Positions 1-10,815 of a stretch of DNA of 64,000 nt are shown here, in pieces. This DNA comes from Hygrocybe punicea (Eukaryota; Basidiomycota; Agaricomycetes; Agaricales; Hygrophoraceae), in the NCBI GenBank assembly GCA_963556145.1, contig OY744470.1:5394001-5458000 (forward strand), read 5' to 3'. Under the pieces are notes generated by a model. The model did no database searches. It was not told the origin of the DNA and was given only the letters and a program-made list of their open reading frames with translations. Each line of letters opens with the position of its first letter. Positions within the stretch are counted from its first letter, which is position 1. The position numbers were made by a program, and so were the translations under genes.

Positions 1-1092
1 TTATTGAATTATTGGTGTTCTGCAGTGCTCTACAATGTGCTTATTATCTGGAAAGCTGAGATATTCATTCACAAAGTAACAAGAGGATCAAAATGCTCTG
101 AATATTATTGAAAATGCGAATAATATAATTCTAATTAATCTCAGTTATATTTGATATACAGAAATATTAACTATCAATTATTAAATAACACTTCATTCTA
201 AAATTAATTATCAATGACAATATAGCTGGTTGACTTACAAAGCAACCTTAAGTTAAGTGAGTCGGATAAGCAAAGCATACCAAGTTATATAGTGTTTGAA
301 GATGTGCACGGACCATTTGTCTGTGTTTGATAGAAATGCATGCCAAACATTGCCAATGTAGCGGTAAGGTGTCCAAAAAAGGCAATCTTTTTATCGCCAT
401 AAAATAGACACCTTTTTAGGACATAGTTTTCAAGAGTCCCCAGGTTAGTGATGCCAAATGGAACTGATCCAACCCCAGTTAAAACTGCAAACCACAACCT
501 CTATTTAGCTAGGTAGATACTGAAATATATATTTTCATGTATGAAATCGTGTGAACTTATATCATGTGACCTTACTGTAAACATAGACGCAAAACGTAGA
601 TGCAAGATGTAGACACGAAACATCGACTCAACATACTCAGCAACCCTCAGAAACAAGGTAAGTACTTCTTTTTTTCACTACTTATCCATTTTAACTTCTC
701 TATTTTAGCTACAACCACAATTGCAACGCAACCAAACCTGGTACCATGATACATCAAAACTTGCACGCAACAACACAACAACAACAATATCGATGCAACC
801 ATGATGGAAAAGATGCAGCAGGCAGTGGTGCGCCCACTCCTGCTGCTATTGCTAAGTTTTTACTCAGTTTATTTATTTTATTTTACTAACAGCGCTGTTA
901 AAACCCAAAATGCAAAATGCCAGCGCCAACATCAATGCCAATGCCAACATCCACACCGGCATCAACATCCATGCCAATGACAACAGCCACAGCCACAGCC
1001 ACATCATTGCCAATGCCCACGGCCACACCAACACACCCCTCTCGCCAACACCATGCCAAACACCCCACCAACACCCTCAGATCACAGCTCGC
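1..1092. other. AT-rich and simple-repeat intergenic sequence
   Basis: No convincing gene was seen. The first 600 bases are AT-rich. From about 900 to 1080 the sequence is built from short repeats (catgccaatg-like and cacagc-like units), so the open frames there are low-complexity artefacts. A small inverted repeat with arms around aggtgtcc and tagacacct lies at 367-425, and a related one lies at 17240-17285 in the opposite orientation. The stretch at 800-900 resembles part of the hAT-type element near 26400-26500, so an older copy of that family may have been here. Confidence 0.5.
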
Positions 1093-2032
1093 TGTAGAGG
1101 GTCGACGTCCCTCTGAGTCCGTATCATCGATATATCACGAATCCGGACGAACCCGATGCCTCTATCCAACTCGCATTCGAACCCGACGTAACCCGACGCA
1201 ACCCGACGTGACGTGACGTGACGTGACCCGACGTGACCGACATAACCCGACGTATGCCGCTTCGTCACAGCCGCTCTCAGACCAAATCCGGCAGCCTCAA
1301 ATGCCTCGGAGTTCCAATTCCAGGAGATGGATCTCTTCGGACTCAATCCCCGACTTCGGATTTACTTTATTTATGCATCCCATCGTCCTTTCGGAGATAT
1401 GTAGGACTTTCTAGATCTTTTCCTTGCATATTCGTTTTCCCCTCCATTTCCTGTCTTCGTTGCTTTGCAACCCCCCTTTCCACATCCCCATTCCAACCTT
1501 TCTTTGTAGCTTACCATCGGCCGAAGTAGACATGTCCGAAAGTAGATTACTGTTTCCTGTACTATAAAAACGGTCCCCGACGACCGTACAAAAAAAGATA
1601 CCATTAGTCCCCGTTTCCCTTTAGTCAGAATCACCTTTTAATCCCTTCAAATGCTCGTCCACGTAGATTCTTAGCTTTTTATAGTTCACTTCGTTGTCTT
1701 CCTCATTGTTCCCATATATTCATTCATCGTTTCCGACCCGACCTGACCCGACCTGTCGTACCCGACATCGTCGGCATCGTCGGGTTCATTCGTTTTCAGT
1801 CCGTTCATCGTCGGGTTCTTTATTATTTGTCCGTTTTCACACTGTTCATCACCGGATTCGTCGTTATTAGTCCAGTTTTACGCGGCGGCTTTACTTTTAC
1901 TAACATTCCCTTCCTTTTACTACTATTCCTGACACTGACTTATCCAATCACTTCTACGCTGACACCCACAGGTTAGGATCATTATTTTATTTATCAATAT
2001 AGTTCCGAAGCCACCAAGAACCCGCATCTACA
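1093..2032 (+). repeat. 5' LTR of the LARD-like element
   Basis: This 940-bp repeat has TG...CA ends and matches 5740-6679. Differences by eye: ccgg/ctgg, two acg/atg, gcggcg/gcggca and aat/agt; four of the five are CpG versus TpG/CpA. It contains a TATA-like box with a downstream short hairpin and several degenerate cccgac/acgtg repeats near its start. Confidence 0.88.
1561..1570 (+). promoter_or_regulatory. TATA-like box in the 5' LTR
   Basis: The sequence actataaaaa is followed at once by a GC-rich palindrome (cggtccccgacgaccg). An identical copy is at 6208-6217 in the 3' LTR. Position inside an LTR suggests the retrotransposon promoter; transcription is inferred. Confidence 0.45.
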
Positions 2033-2034
2033 TC

Positions 2035-2052
2035 TGGAGCCCACCGCGAGGA
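2035..2052 (+). other. Candidate tRNA primer-binding site
   Basis: Two bases after the 5' LTR the sequence reads TGGAGCCCACCGCGAGGA. A TGG start here is the expected complement of a tRNA 3' CCA end. Which tRNA is used was not determined. Confidence 0.5.
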
Positions 2053-2869
2053 TAATTCAGTGTCAAGAAACATTCATTTCATAGCCCCTCATTTCCTTTC
2101 GTCATCTCGAAACAAGCCTTGCCGCTGCACTTTACACATCCGACACCCGTTACCCGACTTCTTTACATTCGACACCCAACGCTCCGACATCCACTCGCCA
2201 ACTATCACACTATCATTTGGGTTTGATTCTCATACTATTTTCTCTTCTTTGACGACTACAATTGTTCAGTTTCACGTACAACTTCGAACCCGCTCTTGTG
2301 CGGCCGACCCAGCGGCCGTTTACCGCTTTAGGAAACTTGCACAGCCACGACCCAATACACACTTTGTCGACTCGACGTCTCGATCCCCGTCACATCCACC
2401 ATCCACACTCGTTTTTACAACCCCAACGCACTCGGAATTCCACGCCCCACCGATTCCGGTCGAAAATCCGCGCCCGGAAAACCCCAAAACAGGCCCCAGC
2501 GACCGCGACCAACAACAACCGCGTCACTCACGAAAACACAGACGAACGGAGCCACGAAGCAGAAGGAACACGCCCACAGTGTAACGGGTTTAGCCTGTGC
2601 ACCCCAGGTACGCCCATCGTAGCCGTTTTCGTGGTAACCGTGCAGAAAAACGCGTTCAAACGCGGTTTTCGACGCGTCCAACCGTATCCGCCCCCGTTTG
2701 GCTCCCGCTTCGCCCCCGTATGGCCAGCCGTTCACGTCTACGGACTCGCTCTCGTCCCCGGATACAAGCCCTGACACGGCCCCGTTGTCTGAGCCTGCGA
2801 AGTTACCAGCAAACCGCGTCAGCGTCCCTCACGAGTCCGTGCAAACAGCCCCACCGCGTTCCAGCCCTC

Positions 2870-3485
2870 AACACCGTGCTACAGCCCCACGACGACAGTC
2901 GCGAGCCCACACGAGTCGTCTTCGCCGTTATCGACGCTCCCACAGTGTCCCACGTCACCCCGCTTCGTGCCCCCGCCTATTCGACATCCCCGGCCGCTTA
3001 CGCCTCCCCGTCGCCTCGTACCGCTTCCTACAGCCCCACGACACCACTCGCGAGCCCTCACGAGCCATCCTCGCCGTCATCGACCCTCACGCGTCACCAC
3101 GTCATCCTTCCTCGTGCCCCCCGTACTCGACATCCCCGGCCGCTCACGTCCTCGTTGGACCATCCGCCGCTTCGTACAGCCTCCCAGAGCCCCACACCGT
3201 CGTTCGTAAGCCAGTACAGGCCGTCCTCGCCATTATCGATGCCCCACGCCGCGCCACGTCACCCGGCTTCGTGCCCCAGCTAAGTCGACGTCTCCGGCCG
3301 CTTACGCCCTCGTTGGACCTCCCCGTCGCCTCGTACCGTTTCCTACAGCCCCACGACACCACTCGCGAGCCCTCACGAGCCATCCTCGCCGTCATCGACG
3401 CCTCACGCGTTGCCACGTCATACTTCCTCGTGCCCCCGTAACTCGACATCCCCGGCCGCTCACGTCCTCGTTGGACCACCCGCTG
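2870..3485 (+). repeat. Four imperfect ~150-bp tandem repeats in the LARD interior
   Basis: A unit of about 150-158 bp recurs near 2879, 3027, 3180 and 3341. Landmarks in each are a tacagcc(c)cacac/gac motif, a gccgt(t/c)atcga motif and a gacatccccggccgct-like motif. The long overlapping Pro/Ser/Arg-rich frames across 2600-4500 are explained by this composition and are not annotated as genes. Confidence 0.7.
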
Positions 3486-4914
3486 CTTCCCACTAGTTCC
3501 CAGCACCCCACATCGCCCTCGCAAACCCCTACAAGCTGTCCCCGTTATATTAGAGCTTCCAACGCCATGCCACGTCACCCAACGGCCTACCACCGCGTTC
3601 TCTCATCCAGAACCAACGACCACCGCGTACGACCACTACCACACCCACGTTCACGCCTCCGCACCTCGACATGGCTCCATACTGCCCCAAACACGTCCGC
3701 CCCCGTCCCTCGTCGTCCCACGCAAGCGGCCACGTCACCTACGTCACCCCGTCGACTCCCACTCTCGACCCCCGCTTCCCAGCCGTCCCCGTCCTCGCCC
3801 ACTCCCCCTCGACCACCTACGTCCTCGACCAACCCCACGACGTCCCTCTCGCGAGCCCAAACGAAGCCCCGTTGGGTTACGCCCGCGAAACCGTGACCAC
3901 CGGCCGCTCAAACCCGTTCCACGACCCGACGCATCGTTGTCAAATCCCCACGCATATCCGCCACGAAAGTACACGAAACGCCACCCGTATCACCCCCAAT
4001 CTATCTCCCAGTCCACGTCGTCTCATCCGCCCACGTCATCCGCCTCCGTCCCCCGACATCGACCACCCGTTGCCGCCTCCTCGACCTCTCGCCATCCTCG
4101 AACGACCTCACGAAACCACGATCCACGTCACGCAATCCCACGTTCCCTCTTATCCGCCCACGTCGTCCGCCCCGTCTCCCTACGTGGCCCTATGCCATAC
4201 CGCCACACCCGACAACCCGTTTTCGACCAATCCGCTACATCGGCTTCCGGATCCGGATCCGCGACCTGCATCACAGCACCCGACTACGAACCCGGACGCG
4301 TTCCCAACGATTCCGCGGCATCCGGTTCCGGTTCCGGCTCAATTCGAGCAGCGGTGCTCGATTCGAGCATCAGGTTCCGGTTCCGGTTTCACATCCCGTA
4401 CCCACCACCGTCGCACTCCCGTATCCGCGGAACCCGACCCTACGAAAACCCCATCACCTCCATCGGCATAAGAATTATATACATAGATAGATTAAATAAA
4501 TAAAAAGAAAGAAAAACGTCAGAGATAAAGAAAGATAAAAAGAAATACACTCGTTCCCGACACACCCGGCACCCGCATAATACACCCGACGCACCCAACG
4601 AACCCGCTTACGAACCCGCCGCACCCGCTTACGAACCCGACGCACCGCTTCACTCGTTCCCCACGCACCCGACTAATCTGCTCACGCACCAAACCCGTTG
4701 ACATCGTTCTCCGTTTTCCATGACCCACCGTTTCCGCCACCGTTTTGACCCAGACACAATGTTCCCTGTCTCGGCTTCGATTCCCAACCCACCCGACTTT
4801 ATATTTCAGTTCCATGGGGGGGAATGCTTCCCCACGGGTCCAAGCCGGTGCTGAACCGCCTAGTATGAGGCTGATTTCACATCCATTGATTATCGCCCCC
4901 ATATTAGTATTGAC

Positions 4915-5185
4915 ATATCGAACCTCCGCCATCGTCTATCGAACCTCCGCCACCGTCTATCTAACCTCCGCCATCGTATATTGAACCTCCGTCGTCGTCC
5001 ATCGAACCTCCGTTTTCGTCATATCGTATCAAACCTCCGCCGTCGTCCATCGAACCTCCGTCATCGTCCATCGAACCTCTGTTGTCGTCATATCGTATCG
5101 AACCTCCGCCATCGTATATCGAACCTCCGTCGTCGTCTATCGAACCTCCGTTTTCATCATATCGTATTGAACAACCACCGTCGTC
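4915..5185 (+). repeat. Short-unit tandem repeat (cgaacctccgccatcgt type)
   Basis: An 18-21-bp unit (atcgaacctccgccatcgtc and variants) is repeated about a dozen times. It yields a spurious Asn-Leu-Arg-Arg repeat frame. No function is proposed. Confidence 0.75.
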
Positions 5186-5739
5186 ATATCATGTCTACCC
5201 CTACGCCACCGTTTCCGCCACCCGTTGACACAGCCACCAAAGCTGCCGACCCTAACTCGACCCGCCTAGATCGTCTTTATCATCCGCTTGTGTTTTATTT
5301 CATTTCCGCTCCTGCCTTACTCGTCTCCGTCACCCGCCCCCAATCCTATGTCACGTTTAGTTTTATCCCGACTTGATTTCTATCGCGTCCCTTCCTTTCC
5401 GATCACCGGCATTTATTCCCTTTTATCTATTTTGCATTTCCGCTGCATATTTGTCCCACCCTTATAGCTTTCCGCTGTTTCCTTCATTTCCGCTTGGTTA
5501 TATTGTCACTATAGTTTCTTTTCTATGTATTTCCGGACACCGGCATCACCCGCCTTTGTTCTCCGCCCTCCGACTCTCCACTAGTCACCATCCGCTCTCC
5601 CCCTTTGCATTGTCCACAGCCCGCCTCGTCCCGTCGAGCCCGATTCCATGACCACCACGTCGGCCTCATCTCACGCATCCGAGTCCCGAGTCCACATAGT
5701 ATAGACCAGGGATGGTCTTTATTTAAAGTACCCTGGAGA

Positions 5740-6679
5740 TGTAGAGGGTCGACGTCCCTCTGAGTCCGTATCATCGATATATCACGAATCTGGACGAACC
5801 CGATGCCTCTATCCAACTCGCATTCGAACCCGACGTAACCCGACGCAACCCGACGTGATGTGACGTGACGTGACCCGATGTGACCGACATAACCCGACGT
5901 ATGCCGCTTCGTCACAGCCGCTCTCAGACCAAATCCGGCAGCCTCAAATGCCTCGGAGTTCCAATTCCAGGAGATGGATCTCTTCGGACTCAATCCCCGA
6001 CTTCGGATTTACTTTATTTATGCATCCCATCGTCCTTTCGGAGATATGTAGGACTTTCTAGATCTTTTCCTTGCATATTCGTTTTCCCCTCCATTTCCTG
6101 TCTTCGTTGCTTTGCAACCCCCCTTTCCACATCCCCATTCCAACCTTTCTTTGTAGCTTACCATCGGCCGAAGTAGACATGTCCGAAAGTAGATTACTGT
6201 TTCCTGTACTATAAAAACGGTCCCCGACGACCGTACAAAAAAAGATACCATTAGTCCCCGTTTCCCTTTAGTCAGAATCACCTTTTAATCCCTTCAAATG
6301 CTCGTCCACGTAGATTCTTAGCTTTTTATAGTTCACTTCGTTGTCTTCCTCATTGTTCCCATATATTCATTCATCGTTTCCGACCCGACCTGACCCGACC
6401 TGTCGTACCCGACATCGTCGGCATCGTCGGGTTCATTCGTTTTCAGTCCGTTCATCGTCGGGTTCTTTATTATTTGTCCGTTTTCACACTGTTCATCACC
6501 GGATTCGTCGTTATTAGTCCAGTTTTACGCGGCAGCTTTACTTTTACTAACATTCCCTTCCTTTTACTACTATTCCTGACACTGACTTATCCAGTCACTT
6601 CTACGCTGACACCCACAGGTTAGGATCATTATTTTATTTATCAATATAGTTCCGAAGCCACCAAGAACCCGCATCTACA
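5740..6679 (+). repeat. 3' LTR of the LARD-like element
   Basis: This is the 940-bp partner of 1093-2032, with the same TGTAG and CTACA ends, followed by the TCGC target duplication. It would supply the polyadenylation signal for the element. Confidence 0.88.
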
Positions 6680-7261
6680 TCGCCACACCCAAACACCTCA
6701 TGGAAGTGCACTGCAACATCAATTGATGTCGGCATTGTACCCGTGAGGTACCAGGGTGTGGATGGGGTGGGCAGGTGTTCGTGTACACACCAACTAACAT
6801 GAACAGACAGACAGCGATGGTGGTCAGGTTACGGATGGGGTGGGCAGGCATTCATATGCCTGTCCATCTCTATTTTATATTATGTTTACTTACACTGACA
6901 AACTCGCCCTTTGGAACAATGGCAAGGGCTCATGGGCTGCTGCACTGTTGCAAAACAAACCAGCCATGTCAATTGATGTGTGCTGGGTGCTTGCAACAAC
7001 ATTGGGCATGCGCTGGCTCTGACAAACCAGGGGACCATAGGTTTGAACTGACAGGTATGGGTAACCAGGGGACCGCAGCTCAGAATGGACAGGTACAGGT
7101 TATACCCATTATATGTGCAGGTTCAGCAGGTACAGGTGCAGTGTTGGCCATGTCACAAACCCATGGTCAACCCTATTAGTACTGTGGGTACAGGTGCAGT
7201 GTCCAGAATGTATTCTCTAACATGTAAACTATATGGGACTCTGAGGTAGTCTGCAGCACTC
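6680..7261. other. Repetitive noncoding spacer
   Basis: No gene was recognised. Short G-rich phrases such as ggtggggtgggcagg and caggtacaggt recur. The stretch probably belongs to the older repeat that the LARD-like element entered. Confidence 0.35.
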
Positions 7262-7357
7262 TCAGACACTCTCAGACACTCTCAGACACTCCTGTGACAC
7301 CCTGGGAAAATGCAACATTCCCAAGATAACGTGAGAGCCAAAGTGTTTTTCCTGATG
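7262..7357 (-). mobile_element. Terminus of a second Plavaka-like element
   Basis: The last 15 bases (7343-7357, gtgtttttcctgatg) are the same terminal inverted repeat as the right end of the 12.5-kb element at 10499-23021. Inside it are a cccagggtgtcac-like motif (read on the minus strand) and repeats of ctcagacact, which also resemble the subterminal repeats of that element. The Tnp2 coding sequence resumes right after 7357, so this end marks another insertion. No matching left end was found in the window. Confidence 0.7.
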
Positions 7358-7868
7358 TTCACCATCACGATGCTGAAATCTGTTCATCATAGCAGCAGGT
7401 GTATGCAGGTCTTTGTGTTTGATATTGCACCTAGAACAAAAATCTTCTTCTTTTCGATGGTCACCAAAGCCGCACACATGGCACAAGGCTAGATGGTCAC
7501 AACAGACAGCAACAAGGGCAACTTGGACACATCACCCTGAAATTGATTGAGCAACATTTACAAAGCATTGGTTGATGCACCATCAGGATACCCCGGGGTC
7601 TTTATAAGAATTCCATGTTTGTAGAGTAGAATCCAGTCATCAACAAGTTCAATCATAAAGTGTTGAACTTCGTCACCCATCCATTCTTTGGGACCTGGGG
7701 TAAGTCCATATAAGAGAAGATTTCTTGGCCAGTACCTGGATGAATATAATGTGGTGATTAGTTGTAATGATATTGACATTGACCCTTACCTCAGATATAT
7801 TGGTAGATTTGCTATTGAGATTGACATGACACCAGTTGAATAACTTCCTGTGTGGCAGCTGGTCTTGT
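7358..7868 (-). pseudogene. Tnp2 (CACTA-type) transposase, central part
   Basis: Read on the minus strand, frames give phrases typical of fungal Tnp2-family transposases: a YGLTPGPKEWMGDEVQHF-like block, an ILIKTPGYPDG block and a CHVCGF...CSRC zinc-ligand block. Known members use these around the catalytic core of a DDE transposase of the CACTA group. The reading frame changes several times, so the copy is dead. It continues on the far side of the Copia element at 29895-30618, which splits it, and it is cut at its other end by a Plavaka-type terminus at 7357. Confidence 0.7.
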
Positions 7869-8185
7869 TGTTGAACTGGCAAACATAAATGCTCTGATTT
7901 GACGATAAGATTAGATAACACTTAGATAATATTCTAGACCATCTTTCCTTTTAAAGCCACTCATCCTTTGTCTCACCGTTATTCTTTGTCTACAGTAGTA
8001 TATTTACCCCCTTTCGTAGCATAGAGAGACCTCAGTTGCTCCTTGTATTTGCACTGAGGTCTGTATCCCCCCTTTTTAACTTGTACCTTAGACTGATGTA
8101 CATATATACCCCTGTCTATAGGTAATGAATACAAACTTAGTTGCTCCTCATATTTGCACTGAGACCCCTGTCTATAGCTTCTACA
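7869..8185 (+). repeat. 5' LTR of the Copia element
   Basis: The repeat is 317 bp, against 308 bp for the right LTR, and the two differ at many scattered points and by small indels (for example ctctga/ctccaa and ataacact/ataacgct). They are clearly more diverged than the LARD or TRIM LTR pairs, consistent with this being the oldest host element here. Confidence 0.88.
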
Positions 8186-8211
8186 GGTTATAAGCCCTCT
8201 GTTTTCACTGC

Positions 8212-10498
8212 ATGTCTGCCTACCACTTGTTCGGCCGATTGTCTACCACCCTTCAAGCCATCTCCAACTCCCTTCCATTGGATGTCCCAAAACTTGCCTC
8301 CAGCGGGTTGAACTGGACTATTTTTGAACTGCGAGTTACGGCCCCTGTTATGGCAAAGGGGTGATGGGGACATTTTGACAGAAGTGCCCCCTGGCCCTCA
8401 GTTCCATCTCCTTTGGACGATGGGTCACCAACCCTGAATCCTGATGGGGGCAAGTGGATAAAAGACAAAGCGACAGCCAAGAACCTTCTCTTACAGAAAA
8501 TACCAGATTCAGTGGCCATGATCCATCACCACCAAACTGTTGCCCTCGCCTGGGCATCCATCATTGAAGAGTACACTTGTTGGAGTGTCTTTGCCCAGAC
8601 CAAGTTGAGGGCCACCTTCCTTGACTCGAGGTGTCCTGAGAAGAGCGATGTGCATAAGTTTTTGGATGAGTTGTGCATGAAGAGAGAGGACCTGGCTTCA
8701 TTGGATGTTGACATTGATGATGAGGATTACCAGTCGACCATTATTTTGTCTCTCCCTCTCCACCTCACAAATTTCACCTTGATGCAGCTCACCATGGCCA
8801 AGCTGTACAGCCCCACTTGTACCATAGAGGCCGACCTGTTTATCCAAGTAATTGCTGACAAGTGGGACCACTACAGATCCCAACAGACAAGGTCAAAATG
8901 GACGACGACCAAGCCGCCAGCCGACGATGAAAACGATGAAAACGATGCCATGGCTGCGACGCCGGAGAAAAAGCAATGGCAAAATCGCTTTGCAGACAAA
9001 AACTGCTACAATTGTGGCGAGCTAGGCCATATTAGCAGGTATTGCCCGAAGCCCCCGAAAGCCAAGGCTGGCAATAAGGCCAAGGACGACAACGCACCTA
9101 TATCGGCCCACATCGAGGAATGCGATGGGGCATTCAGCATCAACTCTGTTTCATCATCCGAGGATGATGCTGATGCCGATGCCTCATCCCATCTCATCAT
9201 GCCCCTCTGTTCAGCATCCGATGGTCTGCCAGGCCTACTTGATGTCAGTGACTCCAGTTACAATGATGAGACTGACAGCTTGTCCGACATACACACTAAT
9301 GGTGTTTCGGATGTGGGCAACAACCCAACCGATCCTCTGGGAGACATTTGGGTTGATGATTTTCTCTTCAATGCTGTTTGTGATGAACTGCATACTGACA
9401 CAGTTGATAACATCGACTGGAGTCGAGTAAGAGCTTTTCTTGCATCCAAGTCACCAGATGGAACCACCGCCATGGTGGAAAATGAAGCTGCACAAGGATC
9501 CATGGTTAGCCTGTTGGATTCTGGCTGTACTGTGCATATATCACCTTACTATCATGCCCTGGAGAATCTGACCGAAGTTCATCCCAAGACCTTCCAAGCG
9601 GCCAACAAGCAACGGTTCAGCACCACCGAAGTGGGTACACTTGTGCTGGACCTGCCCAATGGTGCTGATGTCTCAAGTCTACACCTTCACGAGGTACTTT
9701 ACTCCCCTGAGGTCAGCTACACCCTCATATTAATCAGGAAATTTGATGATCTTGGTTTCGAGGTGCTTTTTGCCAAAGGCACTTGCACCATTTGGGCACT
9801 GGATGGAAAGGTCATTGGCCGGATCCCAAAGGATGCAAGCAGTCTCTACTGGCTGATCAGTAAGGATGAATCAGTGAATGTACTTGAAATGGTAACGATC
9901 AATAACTTGCACCAGCATATGGGCCATATAGCCCCCGAGACCGCTAGATACATGGTCACTAAAGGTTTCATAATGGGTGTATGTCTTGAAAAGTCCTCGG
10001 ATACCCCCGTCTTTTGTGAATTGTGCATATATGCCAAGGCCACCCGCAAGCCTGTTCCGAAGGAGAGGGAGGGAGAACACACCAGTGAACTGGGAGGAGA
10101 AATCCACAGTGATGTACGGGGACTGGCTCCCGTTGTGACGTTACAGGGCTGGCAATACTATGTTAGCTTCATCGACAATAAGACACAACTCACTCACGTC
10201 ACTTTGTTACAAAACAAGGGCGAGACTTTTCAAGCTTACAAGGATTTCAAGGCTCGACTGCACACCCAGTTCAGCAAGACCATCTCCACGCTTAATTCTG
10301 ACCAGGGGTGAGTACTCTGGAAAGACATTTATCCTTCACTTACAGGTAGCTGGCACTCACCACAAGCTAAACATGCATGACACCCCTCAACACGCTGGCA
10401 TATCCAAACGTTTCAATCGAACACTTATCGAACGCATCCACACCATGCTCCATGTGAGCGGCCTGCCAAGGTTTCTTTGGGGTGAAGCTGCGCACCAC
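8212..10498 (+). pseudogene. Copia gag-protease-integrase (first part of gag-pol)
   Basis: The likely start is ATG at 8212, which gives a Copia-type gag beginning (VPKLASSGLNW). A frameshift near 8360 joins it to the long frame from 8413. Then come the gag polypeptide (UBN2-like), a zinc knuckle CYNCGELGHISRYC near 9004-9045, an aspartic protease motif LLDSGCTVHIS near 9511, a GAG-pre-integrase HH-CC region from about 9910, and the start of the integrase core with its first Asp (EIHSDVRG). A further frameshift near 10305-10311 moves the integrase into another frame, and the gene is cut at GEAAHH by the Plavaka element. Its products would form virus-like particles and insert the cDNA, but this copy is broken. 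Confidence 0.85.
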
Positions 10499-10513
10499 CA
10501 TCAGGAAAAACAC
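10499..10513 (+). repeat. Left terminal inverted repeat of the Plavaka element
   Basis: The sequence catcaggaaaaacac is the exact reverse complement of 23007-23021. It follows the interrupted integrase codons directly. Confidence 0.92.
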
Positions 10514-10815
10514 TTCTGGTCCCATGGGGTCCTGGGAAATCCCAAATTTCCCAGGGTCACCAGGGAGTGTCACAGAGCTCCACAGAGCATCTTAGAGCTT
10601 CTCAGAGCATCTTAGAAGTTCAGAATCACGCTTGACCTAGAAATACTAAATAAACATATGCCAGGTGCTTGGAGGCATACTGATTAGGATTGTTTAACAT
10701 CTTATGGAGTATATTATGCCACACAATGTATTTATCTACCTTAGCTGTTTGCAATGCCAGTGGCCCCACTGTTGCCTCACCGCCTGCTGGAAATTACAAC
10801 ATTCTAATACTATTG

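Larger units (their letters stand above)
1093..6679 (+). mobile_element. Non-autonomous LTR retrotransposon (LARD-like)
   Basis: The element is bounded by two 940-bp direct repeats that begin TGTAG and end CTACA. The 4-bp sequence TCGC lies immediately outside both ends (1089-1092 and 6680-6683), as expected of a target-site duplication. The 3.7-kb interior has no protease, integrase or reverse transcriptase motif on either strand; its open frames are Pro/Ser/His/Arg-rich translations of repetitive GC-rich DNA. This matches large retrotransposon derivatives, which depend on enzymes from another element. The two LTRs differ at about five positions by eye, so the insertion is young. The orientation is set by a candidate primer-binding site just after the left LTR. 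Superfamily (Gypsy or Copia) cannot be told. Confidence 0.85.

Noticed and set aside
910..1216. Overlapping Asn/His- and Pro/Thr-rich frames
   Set aside because: They translate simple repeats and run across the left LTR boundary at 1093.
2060..4503. Long overlapping open frames on both strands (up to 266 codons)
   Set aside because: They lie inside the LARD interior, are Pro/Ser/Arg/His-rich, overlap in several frames and follow the tandem repeat period, so they are composition artefacts.
2060..5700. Possible hidden Gypsy pol in the LARD interior
   Set aside because: No protease, zinc-knuckle, integrase or reverse transcriptase motif was found in any frame.
7262..7300. Short ctcagacact repeats as a CRISPR array
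   Set aside because: The units are direct abutting repeats without spacers, in a eukaryotic transposon end.
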